Shown: in pieces, positions 33,381 to 41,280 of the stretch
How positions within the stretch are numbered: position 1 is the first letter of the stretch
Layout: each line of letters starts with the position of its first letter
The notes under the pieces: model-generated
Databases searched by the model: none
Seen by the model: only the letters and a program-made list of their open reading frames with translations
What the model was told of the DNA's origin: nothing
Assembly: GCF_013363995.1 (NCBI RefSeq)
Contig: NZ_JABWGO010000013.1
Span: 1-64,000, forward strand
Direction: 5' to 3'
Source: Nonomuraea rhodomycinica
Lineage (GTDB): Bacteria; Actinomycetota; Actinomycetes; Streptosporangiales; Streptosporangiaceae
DNA length: 64,000 bases
Translations under genes and position numbers: made by a program

Positions 33381-34750
33381 CAGCGGCCTCCTCCGGCGTG
33401 CGCGGCCTGCCGTCTGCGCAGCAGCAGCCCGCCCGTGGCGCTCCCCATCAGCAGCAGCGAACCGCCGGCGATCAGCCCGTACGAGGAACTCGTGGGCTCC
33501 GGCGCCTCACCCGTGTCCACCCCGCCCTTGGGGGTCTTGGCCACCTGGGCCTTCACGTACCTGGTGGTGGTCGCCTTGGGCGACCGGGTCGGCGTCACCG
33601 TCGCCGTGGCCGTCGCGGTCCGCACACCTCCGGTGACCACGCTGACGTGGGACGAGCCGGGGGTGTGGGAGTAGGGCGAGGAGTTGTTCGGGTTCGGCGT
33701 GGTGGCCGTTGACGTCGGGGTGCCCCCGGTGCCGGTCGGCGTGGGGGTCGTCACGGTAGGAGTGGGAGTCGTCGGCGTGCTGGTCGGGGTGGCGCCTGGC
33801 ACGACGACGTCGATGGCGCCGGGGTCTCCCACGATCTCGCAGTGCGCCTCCTTGTAGGGCGGCGGCACCTCACTGTCACCCGTGGTCACCCGGAAGGCGT
33901 CAAGGTACGCCTTCTTGGCCTCCATATTGACGATTTTGATGGTGTGCTCGCCATACGTCTGCACCGGCGAGGTCCAGAGCACCTCTTTGGACTTGGTCCC
34001 GGTCATCGGCGTGCCGTTGGTGTCCTTGCCCGGCTCGACCAGCGGGTCGGTCACGGCCTTCCCGTCAAAGAACACCTGCACCGGCCCGAGGTCCCGCTCG
34101 CGTCTGCCGATGTAGGCGACCTGGGTACCGGTGAAGGTGAGTTCGGCGGAGGCGCCCTGCTGTCCGGTCTCACTCACGTCATAGAGGTGGTCGCCGAACT
34201 CCTGCTCAGTGTGGTGTGACCACCAGGGGCCGTCATACTTGATGGCCTTGTTGGAGTCGTTGACCATGACCTCGCCCTTGGCGGGCTTGAACCTCACGGT
34301 CAGAGCGCCCGGCTTCACTCGGATCTTTCCGGGACGCTGGATCGAGCCCGCATCGGACAGCCCTTCGGGGAGCTCCAAGAAGGAGCCGGGCACCAACTCG
34401 GGCTGCTCCTTGGATCCGGTGGGCTGTAGCTGACCTTTCCAGGCTCCGCTGATGTCCACCACGCCTTCGAGGTCGAGCGTGGAGCCCTTGGCGAAGAAGC
34501 CCGGAGATCCGAACCTTCTGTTCTCCTCCAGGTAGCTCAGCGACCAGCCGACGTCCAGCATGCCGCCGGCCGCGATCCGGGGTGTGACCCTCGCCTCGAC
34601 CTTGACTCCGGCTCCCGCGATGCCGTCACGGCATTGATAGGTGACGACCAGCGACGCCTCGGCCTGCCCAGGGTGGGATGCCGCCACGAAGGCGGCGGAC
34701 GCGGCCATGCCGACCGTTGCGCCGATCAACGCCTTGCGCCACCGATTCAC
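33380..34750 (-). CDS. Large surface protein with sortase-type C-terminus
   Basis: 456 residues from GTG 34750 (GGAGT five bases upstream). Signal peptide (ALIGATVGMAASAAFVAA); mature start SLVVTYQCRDGIAGAG, a domain also suggested by the YVC start of the sister protein. The middle holds a jelly-roll/carbohydrate-binding-like module with FTGTQVAYIGRRERD, VQVFFDGKAV and VQTYGEHTIKIVNMEAKKAYLDAF. A Thr/Pro-rich stalk follows, then KTPKGGVDTG, a helix (YGLIAGGSLLLMGSATGGLLL) and RRRQ. Its stop overlaps the sortase start. It should be attached to the wall and may bind a polysaccharide. Confidence 0.78.
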   Translation of the reverse strand: MNRWRKALIGATVGMAASAAFVAASHPGQAEASLVVTYQCRDGIAGAGVKVEARVTPRIAAGGMLDVGWSLSYLEENRRFGSPGFFAKGSTLDLEGVVDISGAWKGQLQPTGSKEQPELVPGSFLELPEGLSDAGSIQRPGKIRVKPGALTVRFKPAKGEVMVNDSNKAIKYDGPWWSHHTEQEFGDHLYDVSETGQQGASAELTFTGTQVAYIGRRERDLGPVQVFFDGKAVTDPLVEPGKDTNGTPMTGTKSKEVLWTSPVQTYGEHTIKIVNMEAKKAYLDAFRVTTGDSEVPPPYKEAHCEIVGDPGAIDVVVPGATPTSTPTTPTPTVTTPTPTGTGGTPTSTATTPNPNNSSPYSHTPGSSHVSVVTGGVRTATATATVTPTRSPKATTTRYVKAQVAKTPKGGVDTGEAPEPTSSSYGLIAGGSLLLMGSATGGLLLRRRQAAHAGGGR

Positions 34751-34932
34751 GGACACTCCCGACACACATCGACCGAAGGTAGATCTTAAGGCGATTCCAC
34801 TTTCAATCAGCCGATGTTCGGCACTTGTGATGAAGCCGTGTCCACTCCACAAAGCAGGCGCTCAGCCGGGGTATACCTCGGGGTAACAGAATCGTATTCT
34901 GGCGTCCGTACCGCCCGCCCTGGAGGAGACCG

Positions 34933-36078
34933 ATGGAGCGAGACCTCTTCGAGGAGGAGCACCTGCTCTTCCGCGAGACCGTGCGCGAGTTCATGGCCCG
35001 GGAGGTGGTCCCGCACCACGCCCGCTGGGAGCAGGACGGCATCGTCCCGCGCGAGGTCTGGAAGAAGGCCGGCGAGATCGGGATGTTCGGCTTCTCGGTC
35101 CCCGAGGAGTACGGCGGCGCCGGCGTCACCGACTTCCGCTACAACACCGTGATCGTCGAGGAGATCATGCGCCACGGCGCCACCGGTCTCGGGTTCTCCC
35201 TGCACAACGACGTCATGGCCCCGTACATGGTGGAGCTGACCGACGACGCGCAGCGGCAGCGGTGGCTGCCGGGGTTCGCGAGCGGCGAGCTGATCACGGC
35301 GATCGCGATGACCGAGCCCGGCGCGGGCAGCGACCTGCAGGGCGTGCGCGCCACCGCCGTCCGCGAGGGCGACCACTACGTGCTCAACGGGCAGAAGACG
35401 TTCATCACGAACGGCGTCAACGCCGACCTGGTCGTGGTCGTGGCCAAGACCGACCCGGACGCCGGGGCGCGGGGCATCACGCTGCTGGTCGTGGAGCGCG
35501 GGATGGAGGGGTTCGGCCGGGGCCGGAACCTCGACAAGATCGGCATGAAGGCGCAGGACACCGCCGAGCTGTTCTTCGAGAACGTGCGCGTGCCCGTGGC
35601 CAACCGGCTCGGCCCCGCCGAGGGACAGGGGTTCTTCCAGCTCATGCGCAACCTGCCGCAGGAGCGCATGTCGATCGCGGTGGGCGCGGTGGCGGCGGCC
35701 GAGACCGTGCTGGAGCAGACCGTGGAGTACTGCCGCGGCCGGCAGGCGTTCGGCCGCAGCATCGGCTCGTTCCAGAACACCAGGTTCGTCCTGGCGGAGC
35801 TGGCCACCGAGACGGAGATCGCCCGGCACTACGTCGACAAGTGCGTCCTCGCGCTCAACGCGGGGCGGCTGAGCGCGGTGGACGCGGCCAAGGCCAAGTG
35901 GTGGACCACCGAGCTGCAGACCAAGGTCATCGACCGCTGCCTCCAGCTCCACGGCGGCTACGGCTACATGATGGAGTACCCCGTGGCCAAGGCGTGGGTG
36001 GACAGTCGCGTGCAGACGATCTACGGCGGCACCACCGAGATCATGAAGGAGATCATCGGCCGCTCGTTCGGCTTCTGA
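34933..36078 (+). CDS. Acyl-CoA dehydrogenase (381 aa)
   Basis: Standard-length FAD acyl-CoA dehydrogenase. It has AIAMTEPGAGSDLQGVRA, TFITNGVNADLVVVVAKTD and the C-terminal LHGGYGYMMEYPVAKAWVDS. The usual C-terminal YEGT catalytic Glu is not present (IYGGTTEIMKEIIG). Instead Glu 244 in RNLPQERMSIAV occupies the position used as base by long-chain and isovaleryl-CoA dehydrogenases. So long-chain or branched acyl-CoA is likely. ATG 34933 follows GGAGGAG. It is divergent from the second surface-protein gene. Confidence 0.92.
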   Translation: MERDLFEEEHLLFRETVREFMAREVVPHHARWEQDGIVPREVWKKAGEIGMFGFSVPEEYGGAGVTDFRYNTVIVEEIMRHGATGLGFSLHNDVMAPYMVELTDDAQRQRWLPGFASGELITAIAMTEPGAGSDLQGVRATAVREGDHYVLNGQKTFITNGVNADLVVVVAKTDPDAGARGITLLVVERGMEGFGRGRNLDKIGMKAQDTAELFFENVRVPVANRLGPAEGQGFFQLMRNLPQERMSIAVGAVAAAETVLEQTVEYCRGRQAFGRSIGSFQNTRFVLAELATETEIARHYVDKCVLALNAGRLSAVDAAKAKWWTTELQTKVIDRCLQLHGGYGYMMEYPVAKAWVDSRVQTIYGGTTEIMKEIIGRSFGF

Positions 36079-36161
36079 CGGGCCAACGGCCCCTGCGGCT
36101 TTTCGCGCGGACCCGGCATGGCCGCGCGCGCCGGGCTTTCCGGCGGCGCATACTGGGCAGC

Positions 36162-36323
36162 ATGGACGGCGGCCTGATCCTCCTGGTGTTCCTCGCGTTG
36201 CTGTTCGCCTGGGGCCTGAACCGTGTGCGGCGCGCGCTGCGCCTGGGCGCCGTCGGCTACGCCGGAATCATGATCGTCTTCGTGATCGTCATGCTGCTGC
36301 TCTGGGGCCAGACCTTCCGCTAG
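36162..36323 (+). CDS. Small two-helix membrane protein (53 aa)
   Basis: MDGGLILLVFLALLFAWGLN, RVRRALRLGAVGYAG, IMIVFVIVMLLLWGQTFR: two hydrophobic helices separated by a basic turn. Too short for an enzyme; likely a membrane micropeptide. Its stop codon overlaps the stop of the convergent response regulator (CTAG), so the two end on top of each other. The ribosome site is weak. Hydrophobicity across the whole frame and lack of alternatives argue that it is coding, but it is unconfirmed. Confidence 0.55.
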   Translation: MDGGLILLVFLALLFAWGLNRVRRALRLGAVGYAGIMIVFVIVMLLLWGQTFR

Positions 36324-36949
36324 CCCTGGACGAGACCCGCCTCGTAGGCGGCGATGACCAGATGGACCCGGGTCCGGGCGCCGAGCTTCAGCAGCAGGCT
36401 GCTGACGTGCGTCTTGACCGTGCTCAGCGTGACGTACAGGGTCTGCGCGATCTCCGCGTTGGACAGGCCGCGCGCCACCAGGACCAGCACCTCCCGCTCG
36501 CGTTCGGTGATGTCCAGGCGACGGGCCGGCCGGCTCACGTAACGCTCGATCAGCCGCCGCGTGGCGCCGGGTCCGAGCAGGGAGTCCCCGGACGCGACGG
36601 CCCGCACGCTTCGGATCAGCTCGGCCGGCGGGGTGTCCTTGAGCAGGAAGCCCGTGGCGCCGGCCCGGAGCGCTCCGTAGACGTACTCGTCCAGGTCGAA
36701 GGTGGTCACGATGAGCACGCGCGCCCGCGGATCCGCGGCGCAGATGCGGCGCGTGGCCTCGATGCCATCCAGCTCGGGCATCCGCACGTCCATCAGCACC
36801 AGGTCGGGCGGTTCGCTCGCGGCGACGGCGACCGCCTGCGCGCCCGTCGCGGCCTCGCCGTACACCTGGAACCCCGGCACGCTGTCGATCAGCCGGCGGA
36901 AGCTCGCCCTGATGAGCGGCTGGTCGTCGGCCACCAGCACCTTGATCAC
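36320..36949 (-). CDS. LuxR/NarL-type response regulator
   Basis: 209 residues. Receiver domain: Asp 8 and Asp 9, phospho-acceptor Asp 54 in LVLMDVRMPELDG, TTFDLDEYVYGALRAGATGF and the LLKDTP Lys. Output HTH: LTIREREVLVLVARGLSNAEI-like block (DITEREREVLVLVARG then SNAEIAQTLYVTLSTVKTHVS). GTG 36949 overlaps the kinase stop by four bases. It forms a two-component system with the kinase. It may regulate the divergent ABC exporter (38138-39579), inferred from position. Its stop overlaps that of the 53-residue peptide. Confidence 0.93.
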   Translation of the reverse strand: MIKVLVADDQPLIRASFRRLIDSVPGFQVYGEAATGAQAVAVAASEPPDLVLMDVRMPELDGIEATRRICAADPRARVLIVTTFDLDEYVYGALRAGATGFLLKDTPPAELIRSVRAVASGDSLLGPGATRRLIERYVSRPARRLDITEREREVLVLVARGLSNAEIAQTLYVTLSTVKTHVSSLLLKLGARTRVHLVIAAYEAGLVQG

Positions 36950-38067
36950 AGCGGCAGCCTCGCCATCACCCGGAAACCACGCACCGGGCGGACGCCCGCC
37001 TCGAACTCGCCGCCGAAGACACGCACGCGCTCGCGCAGCCCCTTCAGCCCGTGGCCGTAGGGCCGCTCCCGCGCGTTCCCGCCGTCGTCGGTGATCTCCA
37101 CGACCAGTTCCTCCTCCCGCCGTTCGATCAGGACCGTGGCCCGCCGGGCCCCGGCGTGCTTGAGCACGTTGGTCAGCGCTTCCTGCACGATCCGGTAGAC
37201 CGTGAGCTCCATCTCCCCCCGGACCTCGCCGTCGAGCCGCAACTCCACCTCCAGGCCCGCGGCCCTGGTCCTGGCCAGGAGCTCGTCGAGGTCGCCGAGC
37301 CCGGGAGCGGGGGCCAGGTCCGCCGGGCCGTCCTCGCGCAGCACCCCGAGCAGGCGCCTGGTCTCGCGCAACGCCGACCTGCTGGTCTGCTCGATCGAGC
37401 CCAGCGCGCGGCTCATCTCCGCGGCGTCGCCGACGTGCCGTTCGACGCCGGCCTGCACGGCGATCGTGCTGAGGCTGTGACCGATGACGTCGTGCAGCTC
37501 GCGGGCGATGCGCAGACGTTCCTTCGCCGCCTCGGCACGGGCCCGCTCCTCGGCCTTGGCGGCCAGTTGCTCGGTGTAGAGCCTGCGCTGCCGTACCGCG
37601 GTGCCGGTGGTCCAGGCCGCCACGACGATCGCCAGCACCAGCCCGAGCCGGTCGAGGGCCTGGCCCCGCAGCGGGAACTCCACCAGCCCCTGCGTCGTGA
37701 CCGCCACCGCCACGAGCAGCGCGGGCACCGCCTTGCTCCGGGTGGCCAACGTGTAGAGCACGAGCGGCAGGCCGAACGGGTCCGCCGGCGGGAGGAGGAA
37801 CTCCCGCATCCCCAGCCCGCCGGCCAGCACGACCACGAACACCGCCCGCGGCCACAGGCGCCTGACCGCGAGAGGCAGGCTGGTGGCCAGGGCCACCGCG
37901 TGGTCGAGCGCATCGGGCGGCGCGGGGTTGCGCGAGGCGATGAGCCCCAGGAAGCCGACCGCCAGCAGCAGGGCCACCACGGCGTCGAGGGCCACCCAGG
38001 CCCAGCCCGGTATCCGGCTCAGCAGGGGAGGTCGGGGCTGATCAGGCACGTCCTCGACCCTAACCAC
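36946..38067 (-). CDS. Sensor histidine kinase (NarL/DesK-like)
   Basis: 373 residues. Five to six membrane helices in the first 160 residues (WVALDAVVALLLAVGFLGLI and onward), with no large external sensor, so it may sense within the membrane. HisKA_3 dimerisation block: ERLRIARELHDVIGHSLSTI with His 192. The HATPase C-terminus is standard, with TDDGGNARE and GHGLKGLRERV. GTG 38067 is the longest start; GTG 38049 has a better ribosome site and is equally plausible. It overlaps its regulator by four bases and is divergent from an ABC exporter. Confidence 0.9.
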   Translation of the reverse strand: MVRVEDVPDQPRPPLLSRIPGWAWVALDAVVALLLAVGFLGLIASRNPAPPDALDHAVALATSLPLAVRRLWPRAVFVVVLAGGLGMREFLLPPADPFGLPLVLYTLATRSKAVPALLVAVAVTTQGLVEFPLRGQALDRLGLVLAIVVAAWTTGTAVRQRRLYTEQLAAKAEERARAEAAKERLRIARELHDVIGHSLSTIAVQAGVERHVGDAAEMSRALGSIEQTSRSALRETRRLLGVLREDGPADLAPAPGLGDLDELLARTRAAGLEVELRLDGEVRGEMELTVYRIVQEALTNVLKHAGARRATVLIERREEELVVEITDDGGNARERPYGHGLKGLRERVRVFGGEFEAGVRPVRGFRVMARLPL

Positions 38068-38137
38068 CGGGGTCGGCGGCGCGTATCGGTCTCAGGACCG
38101 ATGCGCGGGCCGGCCGCCGCGGCGCATCGTGCTGGGC

Positions 38138-38839
38138 ATGATCGAAGTCATCGGGTTGACCAGACGCTTCGGACGGAGCGCCGCCGTCGACGACCTGTCC
38201 TTCACCGTCGCCCCAGGAAAGATCACCGGATTCCTCGGGCCGAACGGCGCGGGCAAGACCACGACCATGCGGATCATCCTCGGACTCGACCGGCCGACCT
38301 CCGGACGGGCCACCGTGAACGGCGTGCCGTACCGGACCTTGGCCAGACCCCTCACCCATGTCGGCGCGTTGCTCGACGCGAGCGCCGTGCAGGGCGGACG
38401 CCGTGCCGAGCAGCACTTGCGGTGGCTGGCCAGGACCAACGGGATCCCCAGCACGCGCATCGGCGGGCTGCTGGAGCTGGTCGGGCTCGGCGAAGCGGGG
38501 CGCCAGCGGGTGGGCGCCTTCTCCCTCGGCATGAAGCAGCGGCTGGGACTGGCCGCCACCCTGCTCGGCGATCCCGAGGCGCTGCTGCTCGACGAGCCGC
38601 TCAACGGGCTCGACCCCGAAGGCATCCGGTGGATGCGCGGGCTGCTGAAGTCGCTGGCGGCCGAGGGGCGGACCGTGCTGGTCTCCAGCCATCTCATGCA
38701 CGAGATGGCCGTCACCGCCGACCACCTGATCGTCATCGGGCGGGGCCGGCTGCTGGCCGACACGGAGATGACGCGGTTCGTGCGCCCCGGCAGGTCGCTG
38801 GAGGACACGTTCATGGATGTCATCGGGAGCGCGTCGTGA
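38138..38839 (+). CDS. ABC exporter ATP-binding protein
   Basis: 233 residues. Walker A GPNGAGKTT, Q-loop region HVGALLDASAVQGGR, signature FSLGMKQRLGLAATLLG, Walker B ALLLDEPLNGLDPEG and switch His in VSSHLMHEM. It is close to ABC-2 systems with a short DASAVQGGR insertion typical of actinomycete antibiotic or lipid exporters. ATG 38138 is preferred over GTG 38129. It overlaps the permease by four bases (GTGA). Divergent from the two-component genes, which probably control it. Confidence 0.92.
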   Translation: MIEVIGLTRRFGRSAAVDDLSFTVAPGKITGFLGPNGAGKTTTMRIILGLDRPTSGRATVNGVPYRTLARPLTHVGALLDASAVQGGRRAEQHLRWLARTNGIPSTRIGGLLELVGLGEAGRQRVGAFSLGMKQRLGLAATLLGDPEALLLDEPLNGLDPEGIRWMRGLLKSLAAEGRTVLVSSHLMHEMAVTADHLIVIGRGRLLADTEMTRFVRPGRSLEDTFMDVIGSAS

Positions 38840-39579
38840 ACGCCGTCGCGGCCGAGTGGATCAAGTTGCGCACGTTGCGTTCGACCTGGTGGGCCCTGGG
38901 CGTGGGGGTGCTGACGGCGCTCGCGCTCACCGCGCTCGGCGCCTCCACCGTGATCTCGCGCTGGGCCCCGGGCCGGACGGGCGAGCAGGCCGCGATGGGG
39001 ATCGTCGTGGCCGACTACGTCGGAGTCGTGCTGGCCCAGCTGCCGCTCGGCATGCTCGGCACCATGTCGATCAGCGGTGAGTACGCCTCCGGCATGATCA
39101 ACACGACCTTCGTCGCCACGCCGTCGCGCTCACGGGTGCTGCTCGCCAAGGCGGCCGTGCTGGCGGCGATCGCCGTCGCGGCCTCACTGGTCATCGCGAT
39201 CCCCGGATACCTGTACGGGCACGCGGTCGCCTCACGCTTCGGCCCCACGCTGCCCCCCGCCGGAGCATGGGCGGTGGTCGGCGGCGGCACGCTCATGATC
39301 GTGATGACCACGCTGCTCGGGCTCGCGCTCGGCGCGATCTTCCGCAACGGCGTCGTGGCCGTCTGCGTGCTCATGCTGCTCATGGTGCTGGTTCCCTTCG
39401 CCGGGCTGATGTTGCCGGGCGGCGAGGTGGTCAACCGGATCCTGCCGGGCTATCCGGCGCTCCAGCTCATCGAGCAGCTGCCGGACATCATGCCGGACGC
39501 GGCCGCCTTCGCCGTCCTCGGCGCCTGGGCTGTCGTACCGCTGCTGATCGCGGTCCTCGCCAACGAGCGGGTGTCGTAG
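38836..39579 (+). CDS. ABC-2 type permease
   Basis: 247 residues, six helices. It begins with NAVAAEWIKLRTLRSTWWAL, which is very common for actinomycete ABC-2 permeases, followed by YASGMINTTFVATPSRSRVLLAKA and helices FRNGVVAVCVLMLLMVLVPF and LGAWAVVPLLIAVLA. It works with the ATPase in front, forming a complete exporter. GTG 38836 gives a four-base overlap. The exported compound is unknown; regulation by the neighbouring kinase suggests response to a cell-envelope-active agent. Confidence 0.9.
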   Translation: MNAVAAEWIKLRTLRSTWWALGVGVLTALALTALGASTVISRWAPGRTGEQAAMGIVVADYVGVVLAQLPLGMLGTMSISGEYASGMINTTFVATPSRSRVLLAKAAVLAAIAVAASLVIAIPGYLYGHAVASRFGPTLPPAGAWAVVGGGTLMIVMTTLLGLALGAIFRNGVVAVCVLMLLMVLVPFAGLMLPGGEVVNRILPGYPALQLIEQLPDIMPDAAAFAVLGAWAVVPLLIAVLANERVS

Positions 39580-39622
39580 CGAGCCGGGTCCCTCGACCGC
39601 CGTAGGCCGGCTCCAACCGGCT

Positions 39623-40054
39623 CTAGCCGCCCGGCAGCGACTCGACGAAGCGGGTGAGCAGCCGCGCGAACTGCGCGCGCTCCTCGCCGGTCCACCCGGC
39701 CATGGCCTGGTCGAAGGTCGCGCGCCGGCCCTGGTGGGCCCGCTCGACCGCCTCGCGCCCCGCCTCGGTCATGACCAGCAGCGCCCGGCGGCCGTCGGCC
39801 TGGTCGGCCTCGCGCCGTACCAGACCGGCCGACACCGCCGCCGCCACCAGGCGGCTCGCGCGCGGCTGGTCGACCGACAGCGCCTCGGCGACGACCGACA
39901 CGGTCACCGGCTCGCCCGCCGCCTCCAGCACGTCCAGCACCTCGTGCTCGGGGGCCGGCGCGCCCTGCTGCCGCGCCAGGACGCGCCTGCTCTGCCTGCG
40001 TCTGATGGCGACCATGGCGCGTTCGACCGCCGCAAGATTGTTGTCATCGTACAT
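39623..40054 (-). CDS. MarR family transcriptional regulator
   Basis: 143 residues; winged-helix MarR fold with PEHEVLDVLEAAGEPVTVSV, VVAEALSVDQPRASRLVAAA, VSAGLVRREADQADGRRALL and the C-terminal dimer helices. ATG 40054 is only 20 bp from the divergent MarR gene at 40075. The 20 bp and flanks contain the small palindrome ATAG-TTG-CTAT. It is probably self-repressing and may control its divergent partner. The inducer is unknown. Confidence 0.85.
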   Translation of the reverse strand: MYDDNNLAAVERAMVAIRRRQSRRVLARQQGAPAPEHEVLDVLEAAGEPVTVSVVAEALSVDQPRASRLVAAAVSAGLVRREADQADGRRALLVMTEAGREAVERAHQGRRATFDQAMAGWTGEERAQFARLLTRFVESLPGG

Positions 40055-40074
40055 ATAGTTGCTATTCTACATTC
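40051..40074. promoter_or_regulatory. Short divergent control region with palindrome
   Basis: ATAG (40055-40058), TTG, CTAT (40062-40065): an 11-base dyad inside the only 20 bp between two MarR starts. Its AT content is far above the surroundings. It is a natural MarR operator and would overlap both start codons, so both mRNAs would be leaderless or nearly so. Confidence 0.45.
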
Positions 40075-40443
40075 ATGGAGAGAATGATCGGTTACTGGCT
40101 CAAGCACCTGGACGAGCTGTTCGAGAACACGCTCACGGCGACCCTGGACGCGGGAGGGGTGACGCGCAGGGAGTGGCAGGTGCTCAACGTGCTCGCCGCC
40201 GGCGACGATCCCCGCGCCCAGCTCGCCCCGTTCGCCGGGGTGGACGACGCGCACGAACGCCTGGCCGGCCGCGGATGGGCCGAGGGCGCCGAGCTCACCG
40301 AGGAGGGACGGCGCGCGCACGCGGCGCTCGCGGAGCAGGTCGGCCGCATCCGCCGGCGCGCCGCGGAGGGAGTGAGCCGAGAGGAGTACGCGGCCACCAT
40401 CGACGTGCTGCGCCGCATGGCGGCCAACCTCGAAGCCGCCTGA
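40075..40443 (+). CDS. MarR-like winged-helix regulator (122 aa)
   Basis: 122 residues. It begins MERMIGYWLKHLDELFENTL, then AGGVTRREWQVLNVLAAGD, PFAGVDDAHERLAGRGWAEG and LTEEGRRAHAALAEQVGRIR, a MarR-like helix-wing-helix pattern. It is shorter than usual and has a variable recognition helix, so DNA binding is uncertain. It is divergent, 20 bp apart, from a full MarR gene. The two may form a heterodimeric or opposed regulatory pair. Confidence 0.75.
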   Translation: MERMIGYWLKHLDELFENTLTATLDAGGVTRREWQVLNVLAAGDDPRAQLAPFAGVDDAHERLAGRGWAEGAELTEEGRRAHAALAEQVGRIRRRAAEGVSREEYAATIDVLRRMAANLEAA

Positions 40444-40471
40444 CGGCCCTCCCCCGCGGCCGCCCGACCGG

Positions 40472-41263
40472 CTATCCCGAAGCCGCCTGACCGCCGCTGC
40501 CTTCCAGCAGCACCCTGGCCACCAGCTCGGGGTCGTCGCTCATCGGCAGGTGCCCGCACCCGAGCAGCAGCTTGACCCGCTGCCCCGACCACCGGGCGGC
40601 GCGCACGGCCTGGCGGCGCGGCAGCAGACGGTCGTGCTCGCCCCAGGCGATCGTGATCGGCGCCTTGGGCGGCGCGGGCGGCATCATCCCGGCGAACGAC
40701 TCCAGCGTCTCCTCGAAGCCGGGCGCGGCCGCCATCGCCTGCGCCGCGGCCACCAGCGCCTCCGGCGCCAGCCTGGAGGGACGGGCGACCAGCAGCCCGG
40801 CGGTCAGGGCCCGGCCCGCCGGGGTGGCGGCGGCCCGGGCCGCCTGCTCGGGCGGCAGCGCCCCGGCCGACGCGCGCAGGGCGCGCAGCACCGTCCGGGC
40901 GTACACGAGCTCCGAGGGCGACCAGAAGCCGGCCGGCGACAGCGCGGTGGCGGTGCGGACCACGCCGCGCGAGGCCAGCTCCAGCGCGATGTAGCCGCCC
41001 AGCGAGTTGCCCGCCACGTGCGGCTCCCGCACGCCCAGCAGGTCGCAGAACGCCTCGACCGCGTCGGCCAGCGCCTCCGCGGTGTACGGCGTGCCGGCGG
41101 GCAGCGGCGGCGAGACCCCGAACCCGGGCAGGTCGAGCGCGATCACCGTGCGCGAGGCGGCCAGCCGGTCCATGACCGGCAGCCAGCCCTGCCAGTGGTG
41201 GCCGATGCCGTGGACGAGGATCAGCGGCGGACCGGCGCCGCGCCGCTCGAAGGCCAACTCCAT
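40472..41263 (-). CDS. Alpha/beta hydrolase
   Basis: 263 residues. Oxyanion HGxG in ILVHGIGHHWQGWL, nucleophile elbow GNSLGGYIALELA (Ser), Asp in ITIAWGEHDRLLP, catalytic His in LLGCGHLPMSDDP: a complete triad. Esterase, lipase or C-C hydrolase; the substrate is not predictable. ATG 41263 is used because the long open frame upstream is antisense to the phosphatase. No clear ribosome site, so possibly leaderless. Its start is 17 bp from the phosphatase stop, so the two may share a transcript. Confidence 0.88.
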   Translation of the reverse strand: MELAFERRGAGPPLILVHGIGHHWQGWLPVMDRLAASRTVIALDLPGFGVSPPLPAGTPYTAEALADAVEAFCDLLGVREPHVAGNSLGGYIALELASRGVVRTATALSPAGFWSPSELVYARTVLRALRASAGALPPEQAARAAATPAGRALTAGLLVARPSRLAPEALVAAAQAMAAAPGFEETLESFAGMMPPAPPKAPITIAWGEHDRLLPRRQAVRAARWSGQRVKLLLGCGHLPMSDDPELVARVLLEGSGGQAASG

Positions 41264-41280
41264 GCGTAGGAGTGAACCAC

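Noticed and set aside
37051..38835. Plus-strand frame continuing upstream of the ABC permease into the kinase and ATPase region
   Set aside because: The permease starts at GTG 38836 with a four-base overlap; the upstream part is antisense or out-of-frame shadow.
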